Of a stretch of DNA of 64,000 nt, positions 1 through 10,947 are shown one piece after another. Every line of letters begins with the position of its first letter. Positions within the stretch are counted from its first letter, which is position 1. The stretch covers positions 5,668,501 through 5,732,500 of the forward strand of contig CM043942.1 of assembly GCA_014529385.2 (NCBI GenBank), written 5' to 3'. The position numbers and the translations under genes are program-made. The notes beneath the pieces were generated by a model. It was not told where the DNA came from and ran no database searches. It was given only the letters and a program-made list of their open reading frames with translations. Source of the stretch: Adiantum capillus-veneris. Its lineage: Eukaryota > Streptophyta > Polypodiopsida > Polypodiales > Pteridaceae.

Positions 1-938
1 TGGTTCGTGGTAAAGCTAGGCTATGGTTCGATAGCCTTGGTGTAGAATAAAAAGCAGATTGTGAAGCCCTAGAGGTGGCTTTTTGAAGCAGATTCGTAGC
101 GGATGTGCAGCTAGACGAGGTAAAGCGGAAGCTAGACAGTTTGAAGCAAATCTTGGAGGGAGATTTTCAAGCATTCGAGTGGGAGTTTGAAGCCCTTTGG
201 GGGAAGTTAATCAAGGTAACTGCTACAAAAAATGCAAGTTTTTTGAAATTGTGTAAATTCATGGATTTCCTGTATGAGGAGGTACGAGATAAGGTGGAAA
301 TAGATGGTCCAATGTTGTATGAAGAGGCGGTAGCTCTAGCGAGAGGGCGAACTAAAAAGATTTTAAAGAAGCGTGAGGCTAGGCGGTGTTTACCAAGTTC
401 AGTGATGCCCAAGCAGTGTAATGCGGTGGTAGCGGAGCCGCAATGGTGCAAAGAGAAGTGCAAGTGCAAGAAGAACCAAGGATTATTTGGCTACAAAGAG
501 ACAGGATGGTTCCTATGTCGAATATGCCAGCTAGAGTAGCTCCAATTATGGAGGAAGCGCATGTGGTTTTAGAATGGACAAAGGATGTGCTGCCAAGTTC
601 AAATGCGGATGCTGAAGCTCCATTAAAGTGAGGTAAAGAGCAAGGAGTACGATTTGCAGACGAGGTTGAAGCGGTGAAGCTAGAGGAGATTCCTGAGCTT
701 GAAATTGAAGAGGAGACTGGGTCGAGTGACAGTAGCTCTATGGATGTAGATACGAGTTGGGAGACCGAGTCATCCCAATCCAGGTATGATGAGTTCGACC
801 TCTTACATGTGAGTCGAGAGGCTGTGAGTGTGTGCGAAGAGCACCATAAAGTGCAAGGCAAAGTGCATAGTGAAGACCGAGTGGAGCAGTCTAGGCCTAC
901 AGGTGGTGAAAATCAGGTAAAACTGGTGTGAAGTGCCA
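1..938 (+). pseudogene. Degenerate gag-like ORF, 5' part
   Basis: Translation from base 1 reads through a short GKARLWFDSL-type stretch that resembles the core of LTR-retrotransposon gag proteins, then meets a stop. A 144-residue lysine- and glutamate-rich segment follows (105-539), then short frame-shifted pieces (443-631) and an acidic Ser/Asp-rich segment (674-931). No zinc knuckle or catalytic motif is visible. The region is open to the left, so its start is outside the window. Its right end is cut by the LINE, and the flanking sequence resumes at 7565. I infer an old, mutated retrotransposon gag; the assignment rests on one weak motif plus context. Confidence 0.35.
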
Positions 939-955
939 TGCTAAATGGCCATGTT
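939..955 (+). repeat. Left target-site duplication of the LINE
   Basis: TGCTAAATGGCCATGTT is repeated without mismatch at 7548-7564. The two copies exactly bracket the minus-strand LINE, and a T-rich tract (its poly-A tail read on the plus strand) begins directly inside this copy. A 17-bp duplication is within the range produced by target-primed reverse transcription. Confidence 0.9.
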
Positions 956-1256
956 TTTTCTTTTTCCGAGAAAAAGATCCTTCTATTAGTTAATGAAAAC
1001 TGCCCATAGGGCTACATCCACCTCTGCAGGAGAGGGCTACAACAAGCATGATGGGGAGACTCTCCCAATGAAAAAACAGCATATATACAATGGGGCTAAA
1101 CCAAGAGATGGGAGGAGGGAAAAGCCACACAGGTGGACAGTAGTGCCATCTGAGCACCCCCTGGACCATGGTGTAAAAAGGCTCAAGACGCCAGAGTCGA
1201 AGGAAAGCCTCTCGGCGCTCCCGCATGCGGTCGGAGCTGCCCTGTAGTCCCTCAAG
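956..1256 (-). other. LINE 3' untranslated region and A tail
   Basis: This stretch lies between the last readable ORF2 codons and the target-site duplication. It has no coding potential on the minus strand and ends in the A-rich tail next to the duplication. I see no further structure in it. Confidence 0.7.
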
Positions 1257-4200
1257 CTATCCTCTGAGAGTATGGATCAGCTCAAGCCAAAAGTCACGAA
1301 CAGTCTCTGCTGGTGGCACAGGGCGAGCCTCAAAGATGCGGAAACAGCAGGCCCGCCAAATGAACCAGAGAGCTAAGCCGCTGATGAGCTCCCAACACTC
1401 CTCCCTCTCACTGCTCCACTCCTGTGGAGTAAGATCTGTAACAGGCTGGAGTGTAGGTCTCCCCCCCTGTATCACTATCATCCTGCTGGTGGAAGATAGC
1501 TCAAACTGAAGTGCCGCGCCCGTGAGGGTGGACCAAGCTGCTGCCCCCCAAGTGTACTGTCGAGCCGTGGAGAGGGCAGGCATCAGCCGAAGAACTCGTA
1601 GCCACACCTGCTGGGCCGAGGGACAGTCCCAAAGACAGTGACGCTGACTCTCCACCAACTGGTCACAGGCTGTACATGCGGCCGAGAGACCACTATGCAC
1701 AAGCCAGCTCCCAACTGCTGTGGCTCTGTGTGCAACCAACCACTGGAACAAAGTGATGCGCCTCGGCTGGCTGGATTCCCCTGGCCTCTCTCTGCGCTAC
1801 AAGTATATGACGTCCTAGCCGAACAGTGTACTGAAAGAAAGGGACTCGTGGGCGTCTACAGAAGAGAAGGGGTCCCTCCATAGCCACTCACCAGGATCCC
1901 ACTGCACTCGTGCCAATGGACAACACTCCCAATTAGCCCATAGCCTCCAGTGCCCTGTCTCAAGAGCTGCTGGGTCAGGGTCTATGACGCAAGTCCTCCC
2001 ACAGATGCCCACAACACGGATCCTCTGGAAGCAGCACTCTGCTACCTGCGGGGCCTCTACTACAACTCACTGTAATCGTCCCCCACCCTGAAGCTCGAAG
2101 AATAGGGCTGGGACAGTCTCTGAACAGGCCCTGACTGAGATGATAACCTCCAATCGTGTGAAGGCTCCCATCCATCGGGGTGCTACTGGCTCGAGAGGTG
2201 TGAGCCACTCAGCGGGAAATGACTCTGAGATGTCCTGACACATGCTCTGAACCCCTCTCATGCCCTGTAGCTGGACAGCATGTACCTCTTATGACAGACC
2301 TATGAACTCTAGCCAGTCACCTAGAGAGCGCGTTGGACCTGCTGCCATGGGACCCCAAGAAATATGAGGCCTACTCCCAACCAAGTGGCCTCTCTGGGTG
2401 CTAACCATGGGGTTCCAGACGAGGGGCTGTCGTAGTCGCTCCTCCGTGCATGTCGGTTGTCTCTGCTCTAGGCCACACCGTAAGAGCTCCCAAGAACGAA
2501 GCAAACTCACAGCAAATCGGTCCTCCAGTCTCCTGCTCAAACCAACTTGGCGCAACTCTGTGAAGATCCATCTGGTCGAAAGTTGCCAAGGTCCTCCTGA
2601 CTGAGGCACCCTGGCACGAAGCCTCTGCAGCAAGAACTCCTTCCAGGGCTCCTCGCCTGGAAGAAGTCCTCTGACGACGAACTTCCCAAGAAGGGCTCTG
2701 CTGTGCTGTGCTGGATCAATGATCCCAAGCCCTCCCTGAGAGCAAGGGAGTGTGATGACCGACCAAGCCACCTTGGCTCGGGCAATCTGAGTGTCGCGTC
2801 CTTACCAAAGGAAGTTCCTGATCAGCCTCTCTACCTGGCTGATACAAGAACTCAAGAAGATCCAGCAAGAAGTGATGTACCACATAGTTGCTAACAACAC
2901 CTGGTTGGCAACTACTACTCTACCAACCAGCGAAAGTCGTGCTGAGCTCCAATGTAACAGCTTTCTCCTGATGGACAGGAGAAGCGGAGCAATCTGCTGC
3001 TCAGGGGACAAATCCAAACCAACCTGACAACCCAAGTATCAAACTGCAGTCCCTGGAGGAATCCACCTGAAACCCTCTCCTGGCATCCACTCTGGCATAG
3101 GAGCACTGCCAATCGAGAAAGCCACTGTCTTTCTCCAGTTGATCAGTGCGCCCGATGCACAGCAGAAGGTCTCCAGAGCCTGCCCACACCTGTGTAGATT
3201 GGCCTCCTGGCCCTCTAAGTACAAGGCTGAATCGTCGGCAAACTCAGCATCCAGAAGCTCATCTCCCCGTATAGGGAGTGCTAAGCCCCTCAAACCAACC
3301 TGCTGTGACACCAAAAATCTGCTCATTGCCTCCGCATAGAACAGAAAGAGAAAGGGGGCAAGAGGACAACCCTGTCTGACCGATCGTGTGAGCATGAAGC
3401 GCTCACCTCTACCTCCTGCCAAAAGCACCTGACTGTGAGCCTGTCTGTACAAAGCTGACACCCCTCTGATCCAAGCATCTAAAAAGCCCATCCTGCGAAG
3501 TGTGCCCTCTAGAAAGTCCCAGTCAACTCTGTCATATGCCTTCTCAAAATAGAGAAGAAGCATCACAAGGTCCTCCCCACGGAGACGTGCCAGGGAAGAA
3601 GCCTCCTAGAAAGTGAAGATGTTGTCAAGGATACTACGTTCCTTGACAAAACCTATCTGAGTCCCATGAATAAGGCTCTCCAAAAGTGGCTGAATCCTCA
3701 AACTCAGACCCTTGGCAAGAATTTTGTAGGCTGAGTTGAGGATGGTGATAGGGCGCCACTGTCGAATCTCATCCAAGGAGCCACCCTCCTTTGGAATGAG
3801 GTAAATCAGGCCCTCACTCATGCTATCCGGCATCACTCCTGTGTGCAGAATGTACTGAAAGGCACTACAATGATCTGGGCCAAGCAAGTCCCAGTACTCC
3901 AAGAAGAAGCTGGGAGTCAGCCCATCCTCACTAGGACAGCTACCACGAGGAAGGGCCCTAAGAGCCGTGTGCAGCTCCTCAAGCTGAAGAGGTATCTATA
4001 GCCTTTGGCGCATCTCCTCAGTCACAAGACAAGGCATCTGCGCCCAAACCTGCTCCCTGCATGCATCCTGTCTCTCTGACTGAGACTCAGCCGACAGTAG
4101 CTCATGGTAAAAGTCAGCAACAACTGCACGCATATCCTCAGGCTCACAAACAACTGACCCATCGGGTCTCCTCAGCTGTTTGACCTTGGCATGCGAGTTC

Positions 4201-5381
4201 CGAGGTCCCACTGTCTCAAAAAAAGCACCTGTCACTCTGTCACCTACCTGAGTCCACTGAGATGCCTGTCGGTGAAAGGCAAACTCATGGCGCCTCTCCT
4301 CTGTGCAAGAAAGCTCCTATCGAGCCTACTGTAGCTGCTCCTCCAACCATGGACTATCTGGATGCTGCTCCTGCATCCTCTATAGTGAAGCAATGCCTCG
4401 TCTAAGACGCAGCTCCTCCTCTCTCGCTGCAGCCCGTCGAGCCAAAGACTCCTGGAGAAAGAAGTGGCTAAGCTGAGCTAGGCCTGAGGCCACTCTGTCT
4501 TCCGGTAGAGCCTGGTTGTCCATGCCCTCTGTCCAAAGAGCCTCGACCCTCTCTCTGAGTGCTGAGTCTAGCAAGACCCACTCTGGGATGCGAAGCATCG
4601 TGCTCCCACTCCTCTGCCTGTCTGCCACTGTGAGGATCACTGGTGCATGGTCCGAGAAGGATGTTCCTGCCAGGATGCCCACTGATCCCCCCATGTCATT
4701 GAAGGGGTCACTAGTGTAGAAGCGATCTATCCGCGATAGATTCACTCCTCCCACTCTGCGGTCCGATCTAGAGAAGGCAAGACTCTCTGAAGGCCTCACA
4801 AAGCCTGAATGCTGCCATGTATCTAAGACCCTCAAAGTCATACACAACCTCTCCCAAGCTGCTAACTCGACTCCATGCACAGTAGCATGGCTGCCTCTGA
4901 TCCTGTCAGAGGGGTCCTCCAACATGTTGAAGTCCCCTCCTACACACCAATGGTCAACCTGTGGCAGAGACTCAACAATATGTGACCAAAACTCTGCACG
5001 AGCACTCACCACATTGGGCGCATAAATGTTCAGGAAGCCCACAAGGTCACCCTAAACCTGCAGAGTGATCCACTGAGCCCTGCCTGGCACAATAATCCCT
5101 CTGCCCACAATGGCCTGCTGTAGTGAGTCCGCTATAGTCATACATACCCCACCCTGGATGCCTCCAGGTCCAAAAGCAGCTGACCAAAAGGTATCATAAC
5201 GTCCACGCAAAATCTGACCACATCGCCGAATGCGGCTCTCAGACAAATGGTGCTCCTGAAGCATAATGAGATCAATCTCTCCTCCCACAAGGCAACGCTG
5301 CAGCTCCTGACGCAATCGGCCCCGCTGTCGCTGAAACTGGGGCCCACCTAATCCCTGCACATTCCACGAGACGATCCTCAT
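1257..5381 (-). pseudogene. LINE ORF2: endonuclease-reverse transcriptase
   Basis: The product would nick target DNA and copy the LINE RNA onto it. In order on the minus strand: an EEP-type endonuclease (start MRIVSWNVQGLG at 5381, then LQEHH, GGDFNMLED, RIDRFYTS and FSDHAPV), then reverse transcriptase (IPKEGG, RPITILNSAYKI, FEKAYDRVDWDFL, RQGCPLAPFLF, and the catalytic FADDSALY near 3221-3242), then a region with the Cys/His pattern CTACDQL..HCLWDCP typical of the zf-RVT module (1257-1751). The frame is interrupted by roughly seven or more stops, among them near 5052, 4380, 3996, 3606, 3039, 2802 and 2289. Several are CAG-to-TAG or CGA-to-TGA type, as expected from methylcytosine decay. Its start codon overlaps the ORF1 stop as ATGA. 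Confidence 0.9.
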
Positions 5382-7236
5382 GGGGAGCGAGAGAGAACAA
5401 ATGCTGCCGCAGCAGCAAGACGGGCTATCTTCGAGGCAGGCTTGGATGGGGAGTAATCCGCATCCGAGAGTCCTCTAGATAGGCGAGCCTGTAGTGAGTG
5501 TCTGGCCCAAGCCCAAGCAGAGCGAGCCATGCGTAAAGCAACCTCCTCTGTCCAGGAGTCCTCATGTATGTATACATAGCAAGGCAAACACTGCGTATCA
5601 GCAAAAAAGTATACCACAATGTGCCTACATCCTGCTGAGTCTGGGGGTGTCACCGCAAGTTCTCCCATGTGGTGAGAGAACTCGAGAACCTGTGTATGCA
5701 ACCATCCCTCCACTAAGTCGAGGGACCACTCTGTCTTGGTCCTACCACAGAGGGGAAAGGAGAAACCAACTGTCGAGTCCAAGGCCTCTGTCCCCCTAGC
5801 GGCGAGGAACAGAGCGTGGACCCTGAAGCAGGCTGCCTCGTGGTCTGTTGCGGAATCGCCGAGAAAGCGAGTGAATCCGTAATCGAAGAAATCCCAGCGG
5901 CGTCGAAGGTCAATGCTCGTCAGACCACGAGGGATAGCTGCAAGGGAAGATGTCTGAATCTGCAGAGGGGGCCGCAAGAAGGGCTGACCCTCTCTTGCTA
6001 GGCGACTCGTGGCAAAAGAACTGCCAAGAGATCTCCTAGCCGCCGACGAGGGACCAGTCTCCTGGGTCAACTGAGGTACTGGAGCAGGAGGAGGGGGAGC
6101 AGGAGAAGGGGGGGGCAGAGGAGAAGAGAAGCGGGGTGGGGCGACAGAGACAGAGGGGCGAGGTGGGGAGTGGGCGGGAGAAGAGGGCGGAGGAGGGGAT
6201 GAGGAGAAAGAGGGGAGATCTGGAGGTGGGAAGGTTGGCGAGGGTGAAGAGGAGGTGGAGGCTGGCGTAGGGGACTCCTCCTGCTCAAGAGGACCAAAGC
6301 GGTTCCCCATGGGAACCCACTGCTGCTGGTAGGCACCTGAGGGCCACTTTGCGTGCCAGGCTGTCGCTGTGGCCCCTGGCGTCGACGGCCACAGGCCTGC
6401 TGCCACCCCTCCTCTGCTGGAGCCCCAGTCTCGGAGGGTGGCTCAGAATCTGTGAGCTGTGTCGCTAGCTGAGGCTGCGGCCCAGCCTTGGCAGGCTGGG
6501 GCTGAGGCTGAGGTGCAGGTCGTGGCCTCCTCCGTGGACAGGCCTTCGCTAGGTGGCCCATCTGGCTGCAAATGAAGCACTGGTTCGGGAGACCCGAGTA
6601 CTCCACACTCTGTCGAAACCAACCCCCACTCACCCGAGGCAAGAGGATGACCTTCGGGAGCGTGTGGGTATCTCTGACCAAAACTCGAACTGAAGGGATG
6701 CCAGCCGCCTTGGCAGCTACTGATGTTGCCGTACGAGGTGTCTCCAGAACAGTCCCGATGGCGGAGCCAATCCTGGAGAGGAGTGGAAGGTACTCCCTCC
6801 GTAAACCCGGAAAGCAGACTGAGATGGGGATGTCTACCTCCTCTACTAGCACATCCGAAGTCGGGTCAAAACCATGTCGCCACTGTCGAAAGTGGGTGCG
6901 TGATGCTCGGATAGCCAGTGGACTCATAGCTATGACCTTGGAGGCCATCTCAGAAGTCTCGAACTCGATCTGGTAGTACCCCCATCCGAGGATCTGAACA
7001 TCCAAAATCTTGCCCACCTCTGCGAGAAGGCGGGCCTGGAGAAGGTCTCGCAGCTCTCCTCTGCTAGGACGGGTGCCGAGAACCTTGCAGATGACAGAAG
7101 TCGCCTGCAAACGCTCTACCTCTGCGGCAAGGCTTGCTTGCTCTGTCGGCAAAAGAGCAAGTCGAATGGTGGGCTCAGCGGGGTCGGGCGAGGGGGCTTC
7201 AGGCAAGTCCCTCTGTGGCGGAGCTGGAGCCTCCAT
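5378..7236 (-). pseudogene. LINE ORF1: RNA-binding protein with CCHC knuckle
   Basis: ORF1 products of plant L1 elements bind the element RNA. The first part (7236 to about 6310) has a DUF4283-like region (about residues 45-200, containing FRQWRHGFDP) and a CCHC zinc knuckle CFICSQMGHLAKAC near 6590-6550, then a basic, Pro/Gln-rich linker and a GWQQACGRRRQ motif. A frameshift near 6310 moves the better frame to the ORF covering 6406-5378, which has a long Pro/Ser-rich stretch and then a folded-looking 190-residue C-terminal region with many Trp, Cys and His that I do not recognise. The two frames overlap over 6067-6406. The last codons overlap the ORF2 start. Confidence 0.8.
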
Positions 7237-7547
7237 CTGTGTCTACTGCTGAGTCGAAGAGGCGGACGGAGAAGAACAATCTGCAACCGAGGATGCCGAA
7301 CACTTGTCCGAAGAACAAATGTTGCAGAGCCACACGCAAAGAAATCTTCGGGGATAATGCGGACAAGGGGGGGGGGGGGGGCAGCGGGCAGCAGGGGGCA
7401 GCAGGTGGCGGGCAGGGCTGGGAGGGGGAGACAGCGCAAGGCAGGAGGGGGGGGGATGCAGCGCGAGGGCGAGAGAGAGAAGGGGGGTGAGGGGAGGCGA
7501 TGGCGCAAGAGGGGAGGGAGCGTGCAGCAGCAGCGAGCCCTTTTTCT
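7237..7547 (-). other. LINE 5' untranslated region
   Basis: This is the sequence between the ORF1 start and the right-hand target-site duplication. On the plus strand it is strongly G- and purine-rich with a G run at about 7367-7381. Plant LINEs carry their internal promoter here, but I see no specific element. Open frames across it in either direction look like low-complexity artefacts. Confidence 0.65.
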
Positions 7548-7564
7548 TGCTAAATGGCCATGTT
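7548..7564 (+). repeat. Right target-site duplication of the LINE
   Basis: Identical to 939-955 over 17 bases. It directly follows the 5' end of the minus-strand LINE and marks where the interrupted host sequence resumes. Confidence 0.9.
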
Positions 7565-8234
7565 GATGGAGGTAGCAGTGGAATATGCCATAGTGGTGCA
7601 ACAGGTGCAAAATTTTGCTAAAAGGTGTGAAGCAATTGTACCTATGGAGAAGGACAAAGAGGATGCGGTAGAGAACGAGTTTCTCTCTTCCTTGGCAGAG
7701 ATTGATGATGCCGCAGTAGAAGAGCAGGTGGTTGAAGCAGATAGGCAAGTGGTGCTTATTGACCTTGAAGGGCCAACTGACGAGGAGGAGCTTGACGATG
7801 CTGGAATTGAGTTCATGGCACGTGAGAAGGGCAATGCGGAGTCAAAGTTAGAGGTGCTTCCTATGCAGTGGGTGCCTTCTGTGACAGGTGATGCGGACTC
7901 CAAGGTGGTGTCGAAGCTTTGTAAGGAGGTCTGTGAGTGGTGGTTGAAAGGAATGATGATAAAGATAGTTGTGCAGTATGCTGTTGAGCAGGTACAAGAT
8001 TTGCTAGACGAGGATCTAGCTTTACATGGATGGGAGGGCGGTTCAGGTATGTCGCAAGTGTTGATTGAGCAGGATGGTGAGCGCGAAGGTGCTCTATTTG
8101 GTGCTTGGAGTGGTAGAGGTATGATGTTGGCAGTTTGGATATGTAGTTGGGTGTGTGCCTTGGTGTGGCACTATGCTAGGTTGTTGCAGGTGGATGGAAG
8201 AGACCAAAGTAAGATGTTTGACCCAGGCGGTTGA
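7554..8234 (+). CDS. Hypothetical acidic protein, 226 aa
   Basis: I do not recognise this protein. It is an uninterrupted 226-codon ORF, rich in Glu, Asp and Val, with a hydrophobic stretch near residues 180-205 and no obvious catalytic motif. An in-frame stop (TAA) lies just before the ATG, within the target-site duplication, so the ORF is not a direct continuation of the frame left of the LINE. It sits in the same decayed sequence that the LINE interrupted and is followed closely by the 232-bp tandem duplication. It may be an extra ORF or gag remnant of an LTR element, or chance coding. Confidence that it is expressed is low. Confidence 0.3.
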   Translation: MAMLMEVAVEYAIVVQQVQNFAKRCEAIVPMEKDKEDAVENEFLSSLAEIDDAAVEEQVVEADRQVVLIDLEGPTDEEELDDAGIEFMAREKGNAESKLEVLPMQWVPSVTGDADSKVVSKLCKEVCEWWLKGMMIKIVVQYAVEQVQDLLDEDLALHGWEGGSGMSQVLIEQDGEREGALFGAWSGRGMMLAVWICSWVCALVWHYARLLQVDGRDQSKMFDPGG

Positions 8235-8240
8235 TAACAG

Positions 8241-8706
8241 GTAAAGCAGGGGGTTGGGCAACCCGCATAAGCAAAGGCAGTGGGTAGCAGGTGCCAGTTG
8301 TGTACATATACTAGGTGGTTTTGCAGTGTACAGAGAGTATGTTTTTGGTGTGCAGTCTTTTAGTGCAATAAGGCCATGTGTGGTTGAACATAAATGTTCA
8401 ACGAGGGGGTGGGCAATGATGGTGCAGCCAAAGTTGGTCCGCGCTAGAAGATGGTCTATACAAGGCAAACAGGTAAAGCAGGGGGTTGGGCAACCCGCAT
8501 AAGCAAAGACAGCGAGTAGCAGGTGCCAGTTGTGTACATATACTAGGTGGTTTTGCAGTGTACAGAGAGTATGTTTTTGGTGTGCAGTCTTTTAGTCCAA
8601 TAAGGCCATGTGTGGTTGAACATAAATGTTCAACGAGGGGGTGGACAATGATGGTGCAGCCAAAGTTGGTCCGAGGTAGGAGATGGTCTATACCAGGCAG
8701 AGGCAG
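8241..8706 (+). repeat. Tandem duplication, two 232-bp units
   Basis: The unit starting GTAAAGCAGGGGGTTGGGCA at 8241 starts again at 8473 and runs to about 8706. The copies differ at only a few bases (for example GGCAGTGGG versus GACAGCGAG early in the unit, and GGGCAATG versus GGACAATG late). The same short frames open in both copies, which is expected of a duplication and does not show coding. Confidence 0.93.
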
Positions 8707-9911
8707 CATATGAGTGCATTGCAGAAGGCTAGGGCAGGTGCCAAGGCCCTAGGCAGCCCAAGGATAGCGGAGGTGTATGTTAGATGTGGTTTTTTAGGCC
8801 AAAGGTGTGCTACAAAGGTCCAAGCAGGTTGGTGGCTTACTGTGCCCGAGATGTGGGTTTTATGTCCTATAGTGTAGTGATCAGTGTGCTCTAGAAGCCG
8901 GTCTAGACGGCTCGTCAAACGGAGCCCTGGTGTTCTAGATATTGCGGTTTAAGGTTGGAGTGTGTTGCAGATCCCCGACGGATAGGGCAGCTAGGGACAG
9001 GTGGCCCGGGCTGATGTCAGTGTATATGTGTGTAGTGCTCGCATTGTGGAGCATGCCTGTCTTCTCGGATTGCAAATCCGAGCTCTGGATAGCAAGATAT
9101 GGTCGGTTGAAGATTTTTCAGGGACCGGGTCTGACCACACTTGACCACATGGGAGGGTGTACCATCTGGCAGTTTTTCGGCCTCGCCAAGATTCTCGGTG
9201 GAAGGATGTACCATGTGGAGTTAGCACGAATTGACTGCACGTCAATCGGATGCTTGGTCGACCAGATACGGGGAGATGAAGTTGGGAGCCGTGGGCAGTG
9301 AACAAGTCGCAGATGATTTTTTTTATTTTTGTGGCCTTGGATAGTGGACTCTGGGGAGTCTGAATGCAGTGGGATTTGCATGGCCAGGAACCAGTAAAGG
9401 GGGGACTTGGCACCGCTTTGCGATTTGGTGATTGGATCACCAGGTGATATATGGGATGCAGGGCAAGTAAAGGGGAAAAAATGGGCTAGAGGAGGTTTTG
9501 TGGAGGAAAAAGGCATGGAGGTTCAAGTCCTTAGAGGCCTCTTAAGCCAGCGGCAGCTGACACGTGGCAGCGCTATTGGCCCATATGCGCAGGCGAAGGT
9601 CTCACCGCAGGAGTTTAAGACGTAGGCCGTAAGGCCCATTTGGTATGCAAGTGAGGAGTGGGGAGCTTGGAGCTCCGTGGTCTGGTGGTTATGGCACAAG
9701 GCGCAGGTGGCGCCAGGGACGCTGCCTTGGGCGGAATGTTGGCAGTTTTGGCGGCAGTTGACGAGAGGTGGCGCTACAAGGCGTACCCGTGGCGGTTTTG
9801 GCCGGTGAGGCGGCGCAAGAAGCGGCCCGCTCACGTGCGAGTTGGAGGGGATGACGTAGCAGGGGTAGTTCCCGCGGCCGTTGGGCCCCCGAGCTTTTGA
9901 AGTAGAGAGGG
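8707..9911. other. Gene-free stretch, GC-rich at its right end
   Basis: No ORF here has recognisable domains. 9650-9900 is GC-rich with scattered GGCG motifs. Short ORFs appear on both strands, but none is longer than 150 codons and they overlap each other. The stretch probably belongs to the 3' part or LTR of the element hosting the LINE; I cannot place its ends. Confidence 0.4.
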
Positions 9912-9940
9912 AGGGCAATAGCGACATCGCTATTGCCTCC
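9912..9940. repeat. Hairpin with AATAGCGA / TCGCTATT arms
   Basis: GGCAATAGCGA and TCGCTATTGCC face each other across a two-base centre, giving an 11-bp stem that extends further with G/C pairs. A near copy of the same hairpin lies 300 bases downstream. Function unknown. Confidence 0.8.
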
Positions 9941-10212
9941 CCCCCTCAGCTAAGAGGCAAGTCCTGTGGAGGTCAAGCATAGAGAGAAGAAGAGAGAATC
10001 CGAGAGCAGCCATGAAGGCCAAGTGAGCTGAGCAAAGTCCAAAGGACCAATTGAGGCCGGACAAATCAAAGCCGGCCAAGGTAAGTCTTGACTAAAGTGG
10101 CAAAAGAGGAGTTGGATAGGGGGTGAAGATCAAAGTCAAAAATTCAGCAGTATAAGGCTAAACCAAAGGAGGATAAGAGGTGAAAAATAAAAAGTAAAAA
10201 ATGAAGAGCCTA

Positions 10213-10257
10213 GGGGGCAATAGCGACGTCGCTAATGCCCCCCCCCCCCCCCCCCCC
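10213..10257. repeat. Second copy of the hairpin, followed by poly-C
   Basis: GCAATAGCGAC and GTCGCTAATGC form a near-perfect palindrome with one mismatched pair, flanked by G and C runs. It runs straight into a C homopolymer of about 20 bases (10238-10257). The core matches the hairpin at 9912-9940. Confidence 0.8.
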
Positions 10258-10947
10258 AAGTACAAAAGAGAGAAAGAGAGCAGATGGAAAAAGGGGGTGC
10301 CCCCCTTCCCAAGAGATACCAAAAAAGGGTGCCATATGGACCAATTAGATAGCAATTTCCCAAATTGAACCCCCCACCCTATAAAAGTCAAAAAATGATC
10401 AAATTAGGGGCTTCTTCTTAGTTTTTCCTTGGCTTTTGGAGCCCGTTTTGAAGCCTACAAAGGGGAGCTTTTGGATAGAGGAGTGTGCCTGTCAAAACCC
10501 TTTGTATCTCTCTTATGTAAATGGCCATGGTGATGGCAGTGTGAGTTTGTACATGTGTTTTGTGGAGTGTAATCGATCCGTTGTTGCCCCTTCTTGTTGT
10601 GGTTTCCCCTTCCCCCCTTCTCTTTCTCCTGCTTTCATGGTTCTCCTCGGTGCCGGCTGTGTGGAAGTGTGTGCCCCCCCCCAGACCGATGGTGTGTTGT
10701 GTGGGAGAGTGAGATTGAGTTGTTGTGAGCGTGTGTAAGGGTGGTAATAGACAGTGGTAGTAGGTGGACCTTGTGTGGTGACTTTGTGGAGTGTGTGAGC
10801 AGTGGCAATGGAGCAGGCGGTGGTCTACTAGTGTGAGTTGTGTGTTCGAAGGTGTTTTCTTAGAGGATAGGGGTGTTTGTACCTTGTAGACAATTGTGCG
10901 GTCTACAAGGAGGGTGAATTTAAGGATCTTGATGACGATTCATCCTC
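10258..10947 (+). promoter_or_regulatory. Possible LTR/leader with TATA-like box
   Basis: A CCCTATAAAAG TATA-like box lies at about 10377-10387, about 600 bases before the first recognisable gag codons of gypsy copy 1. This could be the promoter part of that element's 5' LTR or leader. No second LTR copy was found to fix its ends, so this is a positional inference. The rest of the stretch holds only short non-coding frames. Confidence 0.3.

Larger units (their letters stand above)
956..7547 (-). mobile_element. Full-length L1-like LINE insertion (6.6 kb)
   Basis: The element is bounded by a perfect 17-bp target-site duplication and ends at its 3' side in a short A-rich tail (T-rich on the plus strand at 953-965). 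Reading on the minus strand it holds a GC- and purine-rich 5' UTR (7547-7237), ORF1 with a CCHC knuckle, ORF2 with endonuclease, reverse transcriptase and a C-terminal zinc-finger region, and a 3' UTR of about 300 bases. ORF2 is broken by several in-frame stops, so the copy is dead in protein terms, but no domain is lost. The intact duplication argues for a moderately young insertion into the gag-like sequence on either side. Confidence 0.93.

Noticed and set aside
7116-7748. A 210-codon minus-strand frame across the LINE 5' end
   Set aside because: It crosses the target-site duplication and the element boundary, overlaps the ORF1 start in another frame, and is Pro/Leu/Arg-rich low complexity.
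9703-9716. GGTGGCGCCAGGGA as an Asp-type primer-binding site
   Set aside because: Only the first seven or eight bases match the known site at 42966-42983, and no LTR end lies next to it.
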